Shown: piece by piece, positions 58,245 through 64,000 of the stretch | How the letters are laid out: every line of letters begins with the position of its first letter | How positions within the stretch are numbered: position 1 is the first letter of the stretch | Origin: Actinomadura madurae | Lineage (GTDB): Bacteria > Actinomycetota > Actinomycetes > Streptosporangiales > Streptosporangiaceae | NCBI RefSeq assembly: GCF_900115095.1 | Contig: NZ_FOVH01000001.1 | Span: forward strand, 682,001-746,000 | Direction: 5' to 3' | DNA: 64,000 bases | Translations under genes and position numbers: made by a program | The notes under the pieces: model-generated | What the model saw: only the letters and a program-made list of their open reading frames with translations | What the model was told of the DNA's origin: nothing | Databases searched by the model: none

Positions 58245-59672
58245 ATGGTGACCGGCTGGAAGCTGCACGGCGACGGACGCACGCCGCCGCCCGGGGAGGT
58301 CGTGAGGCCGGACGAGCGGCTGTCGTGGCCGCGCACCGCGGGCATCGGCGCCCAGCACGTGGTGGCGATGTTCGGGGCGACGTTCGTGTTCCCCGTCGTG
58401 ATGGGCCTGGACCCGAACCTCGCGATCATGATGTCCGGGGTCGCGACGATCCTGTTCCTGCTGATCGTGGGCGGCCGGGTGCCGAGCTACCTCGGCACGA
58501 GCGCCTCGTTCGTCGGCGCGGTCGCGGCGATCCGCGCGGCGGGCGGCGACAGCGCGACCGTGACCGGGGCGATCCTCGTCTCCGGCCTGGTCCTCGCCGC
58601 GGTCGGCGTCCTGATCCACTTCGTGGGCGGGGACCTCATCCACCGGGTGTTCCCGCCGGTCGTGACCGGCGCCGTGGTGATGCTGATCGGATTCAACCTG
58701 GCCCCGGTGGTCGCCACGGTCTACTGGCCGCAGGACCAGTGGGTCGCGCTGGCGACGCTGGGCTTCGCGGTGCTGTGCGCGGTGCTGCTGCGCGGCTTCT
58801 GGGCGCGCATCACGATCCTGCTGGCGCTGGTGTTCGGCTTCGCGCTCTCCTGGGTCCTCGACCAGACCTCCGGCAAGATCACCTCGGTGCTGCCGGGGCA
58901 GAACCTGCTGGACGGGACGGGCAGGGCGTGCACCGCCGAGGGCCCGTACTGCGTCGCCACCGCGTTCCCGCACGACCGGGTCGACTTCACCAGCGTGAAG
59001 GCCGCCGACTGGTTCGGCTTCCCGAGCCTGCACTCGCCCGACTTCAAGACCTCGGCGGTCCTGCTGGCGCTGCCCGCCGTCATCGCGCTGATCGCCGAGA
59101 ACACCGGGCACGTCAAGGCCGTCGCGGCGATGACGCGCGACGACCTGGACCCCGTCCTCGGCCGGGCCATCGCCGCGGACGGCGTCGGCACCGCCCTCGC
59201 CACCTCCGTCGGCGGCTCGCCCACCACCACCTACGCCGAGAACATCGGCGTCATGGCCGCGACCCGGATCTACTCGACGGCCGCCTACTACTTCGCCGCG
59301 CTCGTGGCGGTCCTGTTCGGGCTGTGCCCGAAGTTCGGCGCGCTCGTCGCCGTGACCCCGGGCGGCGTGCTCGGCGGCATCACCGTCGTCCTCTACGGCA
59401 TGATCGGCCTGCTCGGCGCGAAGATCTGGGTCGAGAACCGCGTCGACTTCGGCGACCCGGTCAACCTCGTCCCGGTGGCGGCGGCGGTCATCCTGGCGAT
59501 CGGGAACGTGACACTGCAGATCACCGACGACTTCCCGCTGCAGGGCATCGCGCTCGGCACCATCGCCGTCCTGCTCGGCTACCACGTCCTGAACGCGCTG
59601 CGCGGACCGGACGACTCGGGCGGCGGCATCATCGCGCCGTCGGAGACGGAGATCGGCGGCCCGACCCGGTGA
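58245..59672 (+). CDS. Uracil/xanthine permease (NCS2/NAT family)
   Basis: A 475-aa transporter with ~12-14 membrane segments. NCS2 hallmarks: the QHVVAMFGATFVFPVVMGLD first segment, the substrate-site AENTGHVKAV (Glu of TM8), and SVGGSPTTTYAENIGVMAATR (NAT-motif region). Family members import uracil, xanthine or uric acid. Linkage to pucR and to the molybdenum hydroxylase favours a purine. ATG 58245 follows GGAGGA. The stop overlaps the next gene by 4 bp (GTGA), so uptake and oxidation are co-expressed. Confidence 0.93.
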   Translation: MVTGWKLHGDGRTPPPGEVVRPDERLSWPRTAGIGAQHVVAMFGATFVFPVVMGLDPNLAIMMSGVATILFLLIVGGRVPSYLGTSASFVGAVAAIRAAGGDSATVTGAILVSGLVLAAVGVLIHFVGGDLIHRVFPPVVTGAVVMLIGFNLAPVVATVYWPQDQWVALATLGFAVLCAVLLRGFWARITILLALVFGFALSWVLDQTSGKITSVLPGQNLLDGTGRACTAEGPYCVATAFPHDRVDFTSVKAADWFGFPSLHSPDFKTSAVLLALPAVIALIAENTGHVKAVAAMTRDDLDPVLGRAIAADGVGTALATSVGGSPTTTYAENIGVMAATRIYSTAAYYFAALVAVLFGLCPKFGALVAVTPGGVLGGITVVLYGMIGLLGAKIWVENRVDFGDPVNLVPVAAAVILAIGNVTLQITDDFPLQGIALGTIAVLLGYHVLNALRGPDDSGGGIIAPSETEIGGPTR

Positions 59673-60531
59673 AGCCGCCCCCGTTCGGCTACCACGCGCC
59701 CGCCACCCTCGCCGAGGCGCTGGACGCGCTGGCCGCCGCGCCGGGCGGCAAGGTCCTCGCGGGCGGCCAGAGCCTCATCCCGCTGCTCAACATGCGGCTC
59801 GCGGCGCCGTCCGACCTGGTCGACATCAACCGCGTCGCCGACCTCGACACCGTCCACGTCGGGGACGGCGGCGTGCGGGTCGGCGCGCTCGCCCGGCACG
59901 CCCGGGTGGAGCGCTCCGCGGAGGCCGCCGCCGTCCAGCCGCTCCTCGGGCAGGCGCTCCGGCACGTCGCGCACCCGGTGATCCGGAACCGGGGGACGGT
60001 CGTCGGCAGCCTCGCGCACGCCGACCCGGCCGCCGAGCTGCCCGCCGTGCTCGCCGTCCTCGGCGGGACGGTCGAGGCCGTGTCGGCGCGGGGGCGCCGC
60101 ACGATCCCGGCCGCCGCGTTCTTCCGCGGCCCGCTGGAGTCGGCGCTCGAACCGGGCGAGCTGGCCGTGGCCGCGTTCTTCCCGGCCGCGCCGCCCCGCA
60201 CCGGCACCGCGTTCGCCGAGACGGCCCGGCGGCACGGCGACTACGCGCTGTCCGGCGTCGCCGCCGTCGTCGGCCTGGACGAGGACCTGCGGGTCCGCGA
60301 GGCCCGCGCCGGCTACCTCGGCATCGCCGCGACGCCGCTCGTGCTCGACCTGGCCGGCGCCGCGGGGCCGGGCGGCGACTGGGCGGCCGCCGCCGCCCAC
60401 GTCCGGGAGCGGATCGACCCGGAGCCCGACATCCACGCGGGCGCCGCGTACCGGCGGCACCTGACCGGCGTGCTCACCGAGCGCGCCCTGAGCGCGGCGG
60501 CCGCCGAGGCGCTGCGGAAGGCGGGGGACTG

Positions 60532-60532
<1 letters not shown>
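59669..60532 (+). CDS. Molybdenum hydroxylase FAD-binding medium subunit (CoxM/XdhB-like)
   Basis: A 287-aa FAD-binding subunit of the xanthine dehydrogenase/CO dehydrogenase family. The FAD-pyrophosphate motif AGGQSLIPLLNMRLAAPSDL is at residues ~30-49, the second flavin motif IRNRGTVVGSLAHADPAAEL at ~108, and the C-terminal CO_deh_flav_C domain follows. It passes electrons from the 2Fe-2S subunit to the final acceptor. Starts in the permease stop codon and ends in the start codon of the small subunit. Confidence 0.93.
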
Positions 60533-61061
<529 letters not shown>

Positions 61062-61062
<1 letters not shown>

Positions 61063-63476
61063 TGGGCACCCGCGTGTTCGGCGAACCGGTCAGGCGCCGC
61101 GAGGACGGCAGGCTCCTCACCGGCCGCGGCCGGTACCTGGACGACCTCGGGCAGGACGCCCTGGCCGCGGCCTTCGTGCGGTCGCCGCACGCGCACGCCC
61201 GGATCGCCGACATCGACGTGTCGGAGGCGCTGGACGTCGACGGCCTCGTCGCCATCTACACCTGGGAGGACCTGCCCGGGCGGGTCGGGGAGCCGCTGCC
61301 GCTGCTCATCCCGCATCCGTCGCTGACCCACGGCCGCACCGGGTATCCGCTGGCCCGCGACGTCGTCCGGCACGTCGGCGAGCCCGTCGCGATGGTCGTC
61401 GCCCGCGACCGGTACCTGGCCGAGGACGCCGCCGAGCGCGTCCGCGTGGAGTACGAGCCGCTGCCCGCCGTCGTCGGCATCGAGGCGGCCGAGCGGGCGG
61501 AGCATCTCGTCCACGGCGACGTGCCCGGCAATGTGGGGGCCGTCCTCGTCCAGGAGACCGGCGACGCCGGCGCCGCGATCGATGCCGCGCCGCACGTGCT
61601 GGAGTTCGGCCTGGCGATCGAGCGCAGCGCGTCCATGCCGCTGGAGGGGCGCGGCGTCTACGCGCGGTGGGACGCCGACGACGGGTCGCTGCGCGTGTAC
61701 TCCTCCACGCAGGCGTCCACGAGCGTGCGGGCGGCGATCGCCGCGCGGCTCGGGCTGCCGAACGGCAAGGTCGAGGTGATCGCGCCGGACGTCGGCGGCG
61801 GGTTCGGCGTGAAGATCGTGCACCCGTGGCCGGAGGAGGTGCTCGTCCCCTGGGCGGCGCGGCTGCTGGACCGCGAGCTGAAGTGGACCGAGGACCGCCG
61901 CGAGCACTTCGTGTCGGCCGCGCACGAGCGCGGCCAGCTGCAGCGGGTGCGGGTCGGGTTCGACGACGAGGGCCGCGTCCTCGGCCTGGACGTGCGGATC
62001 CTGCACGACCACGGCGCCTACACCCCGTACGGGATCATCATCCCGATCGTCACGTCCACCCAGCTCCTCGGCCCGTACAAGATCGGCGCGTACCGGGCGG
62101 AGGTCGTCAGCCTCTACACCAACACCCTGATCGTCACCCCGTACCGGGGCGCGGGCCGCCCGCAGGGCGTGTTCTGCATGGAGCGGACGATGGACCGCAT
62201 CGCCCGCCACCTCGGCCTCGACCGCGCGGACGTGCGCGCAGCGAACTTCATCCGGCCCGAGGAGTTCCCCTACGACCAGGGCCTGACGTTCCAGGACGGC
62301 CGCCCGCTGATCTACGACTCGGGCGACTACCCCGAGCTGCTCCGCAAGGCGCGAGACCTGATCGGCTGGGACGGCTTCGCGGCCGAGCGCGCCGCCGCCG
62401 CGGCCCGGGGCCGCCGGCTCGGCATCGGCCTCGGCGTCTACGTGGAGGGGACGGGCGTCGGGCCGTACGAGGGCGGCCACGTCGAGGTCGACACCGCCGG
62501 GCGGGTGCACGTGTCGACCGGGCTGACCTCGCAGGGCCAGGGGCACGAGACGGTGTTCGCGCAGATCGCCGCGGCGGAGCTCGGCGTCCCGATCGAGGAC
62601 GTGCGGGTGACGACGGGCGACACGCGCCGGTTCGGGTACGCGGTCGGGACGTTCGCGTCCCGCGCCGCCGTGATGAGCGGCAACGCGATCGCGCTGGCCG
62701 CCCGGAAGGTGCGCGCCAAGGCGCTGCGCATCGCGGGCGAGGCCCTGGAGGCCGACCCGGACGACCTGGACATCACCGACGGTGTCGTGCACGTCCGCGG
62801 CGACCCGTCGGCGGCCGTCCCGCTGCGGACGGTCGCGGTGCTGTCGAACCCGCTGCGGTACGCGTTCGACGAGGAGGCCGCGGCGGCGACGCAGTTCGCG
62901 GTGGGCCGCCCGGTCACCGAGCCGCCGGTCGCGGAGGGGGACGAGCCCGGCCTGGAGGGACGCGACTACTACTCGCCGGTGCGGTCGACCTTCGCGGCCG
63001 GCGCGCACGCCGCGATCGTGGAGGTCGACCCGGACACCGCGGAGATCGCGGTCCTGCGGTACGCGGTCGTGCACGACTGCGGGCGGCTCATCAACCCGAT
63101 GGTGGTGGAGGGGCAGATCCACGGCGGCGTGGCGCAGGGCATCGGCGGCGCGCTGTACGAGCGGATGGCCTACGACGAGTCGGGGCAGCTGCTGAACGCG
63201 TCCTTCATGGACTTCCTGATGCCGTACGCGACGGAGATCCCGCGCATCGAGACCGACCATCTGGAGACGCCGTCGCCGCTGAACCCGCTCGGCATCAAGG
63301 GCGCGGGGGAGGCGGGGGTCATCCCGGTGTCGGCCGTGATCGCGTCGGCGGTCGAGGACGCGGAGGGCGTCCGCGTGGACGCGATGCCGCTCTCCCCGGA
63401 CGCCCTCTACACGCTCAGGGAACGGGCCGCGAGCGACCCGTCCCTGCGCGTCCGGGAGGGCGTGCGGGCCGGCTGA
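61062..63476 (+). CDS. Molybdenum hydroxylase large subunit, xanthine-dehydrogenase type
   Basis: An 804-aa molybdopterin-binding subunit. The N-terminal RREDGRLLTGRGRYLDDL, the Mo-domain GGGFGVKIVHPWPEEVL, TPYRGAGRPQGVFCMERTMD, the GQGHETVFAQIAA cofactor motif and the C-terminal LGIKGAGEAGVIP (with the active-site Glu) are intact. The form I CO-dehydrogenase signature AYRCSFR is absent (PYRGAGRP instead), so CO oxidation is unlikely; xanthine, nicotinate or another heterocycle is the likely substrate. ATG 61062 with GAGGAG upstream is preferred to GTG 61059. Confidence 0.94.
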
Positions 63477-63493
63477 CCGCGGCGGCCCGGACG

Positions 63494-63553
63494 GATGCCG
63501 GCAGAGCCGATGCCGACGGAGCCGATGCCGGGAGAGCCGGTGCTGGCGGGGCC
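63494..63553 (+). repeat. 15-bp tandem repeat after the hydroxylase operon
   Basis: Four imperfect copies of GATGCCGRCRGAGCC follow the large-subunit stop. The last copy provides the left arm of the hairpin terminator. The remaining gap to 63692 has no recognisable gene. Confidence 0.75.
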
Positions 63554-63586
63554 GGCTCGGGTAGCGGGGGACCTCGGCCCCGCCAG
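63543..63586 (+). terminator. Hairpin terminator of the permease-hydroxylase operon
   Basis: CTGGCGGGGCC (63543-63553) pairs perfectly with GGCCCCGCCAG (63576-63586) across a 22-nt loop. Confidence 0.65.
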
Positions 63587-63692
63587 CGTGTTGACCCTAG
63601 TGAAGGCCGCCGCGGGCCCTCGGCCTAACCGCGATTCGTCCGGGAAGGTCGCTTATCGGGCGGGGTTCGCGCGTGGCGCTCACGGGTGGCTC

Positions 63693-64000
63693 TCAGGGGC
63701 CGGGCTTGTCCGACGCGGGCTTGTCGGGCACGTTGCCGCCGAGCGACTTCGGCAGGTAGTTCTCGACCGCCGCGGGCCGGAACCCGGCCTGCCTGATCCA
63801 GCCGAGGATCATCTGGAACTGGTGGGCGAGGCCCTTGCGGTAGTGCATCAGGATGATGTCGCCGGGCCTGAACCCCTTGCCGCCGTCGCCGCGGGCGAAG
63901 CCGTCGCGGCCGACGCCGGGGCCGGTGGTGCCGTTGTAGAACTCCGCCGACCACAGCAGCACCGACTTGATGCCGCATTCCTTGGCGACCTGGAGCGTGG
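63693..64000 (-). CDS. Polysaccharide deacetylase, C-terminal fragment
   Basis: Reverse-strand frame open to the window edge (102 codons). The end of a NodB-like carbohydrate esterase is recognisable: VAKECGIKSVLLWSAEFYNG, then KGFRPGDIILMHYRKGLAHQ (the motif near the C-terminal catalytic His), then a Lys/Pro/Asp-rich tail. NodB enzymes remove acetyl groups from peptidoglycan or chitin-like sugars, usually extracellularly. The catalytic Asp and metal His motifs lie beyond the window. Confidence 0.82.
   Translation of the reverse strand, partial: TLQVAKECGIKSVLLWSAEFYNGTTGPGVGRDGFARGDGGKGFRPGDIILMHYRKGLAHQFQMILGWIRQAGFRPAAVENYLPKSLGGNVPDKPASDKPGP

Noticed and set aside
63477..63692. Extension of the hydroxylase large subunit or a small gene over the 15-bp repeats
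   Set aside because: The frame is repetitive Asp/Ala/Gly/Arg sequence following a normal stop and contains the terminator.

Overview
The window is very GC-rich, non-repetitive chromosomal DNA with GTG/TTG starts and 4-bp ATGA/GTGA gene overlaps throughout. Gene content and order point to a filamentous actinomycete. Evidence includes bldD beside a pyr operon, mihF (actinobacterial integration host factor), rpoZ, a helicase-degenerate priA, a SAV_6107-type HEPN protein, and the run metK-priA-def-fmt-rsmB-rpe-rib-hisG known from Streptomyces. An Actinomadura-like member of the Streptosporangiales is my best guess (inference). No rRNA, tRNA, CRISPR array or prophage was seen.

Layout. 1-5.6 kb: an unidentified gene cut by the window edge, ArsC-like and YbaK-like genes, a lipoprotein L,D-transpeptidase, an SOS-box-controlled HEPN gene, a family III CoA-transferase and an MFS exporter. 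5.6-16.7 kb: bldD (with a consensus BldD box upstream) diverges from the complete UMP operon pyrR-pyrB-pyrC-carA-carB-pyrK-pyrD-pyrF, led by a PyrR-binding hairpin that covers the ribosome binding site. 16.7-32.4 kb: housekeeping genes mihF, gmk, rpoZ, coaBC, metK, priA, def, fmt, rsmB, rpe and a HAD phosphatase, interrupted by two unassigned large proteins. 32.4-37.6 kb: an FMN riboswitch drives ribE-ribM-ribAB-ribH, followed by hisG and a PH-domain protein.

37.6-41.0 kb is a scarred accessory patch: a Uma2-family nuclease, a membrane protein, an IS605-type tnpB broken by a one-base frameshift in its RuvC-II motif, and remnants of a sulfite-oxidase-like gene and a selenium-binding-protein gene that end where the element begins.

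41.1-63.5 kb looks like a purine/allantoin utilisation region. It holds molybdenum-hydroxylase maturation genes (MoxR ATPase, VWA protein, XdhC, MocA-like cytidylyltransferase), a DUF6986 lyase-like gene, and an operon for the three subunits related to E. coli FdrA/YlbE/YlbF (oxamate transcarbamylase AllFGH) plus an aldose-1-epimerase-like gene. A PucR regulator diverges from that operon, and a uracil/xanthine permease leads straight into a three-subunit FAD/2Fe-2S/molybdopterin hydroxylase of xanthine-dehydrogenase type. A plausible flow is purine uptake, hydroxylation, and later breakdown of a ureide to oxamate and carbamoyl phosphate.

Embedded in this region at 46.3-51.3 kb is the least explained system: a tight operon of a 55-aa acidic protein, a DUF6338 membrane protein and a ~1320-aa membrane CHAT protease with an intact His/Cys pair and Clp-N-like helices at both ends. 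The window ends inside a polysaccharide deacetylase gene.
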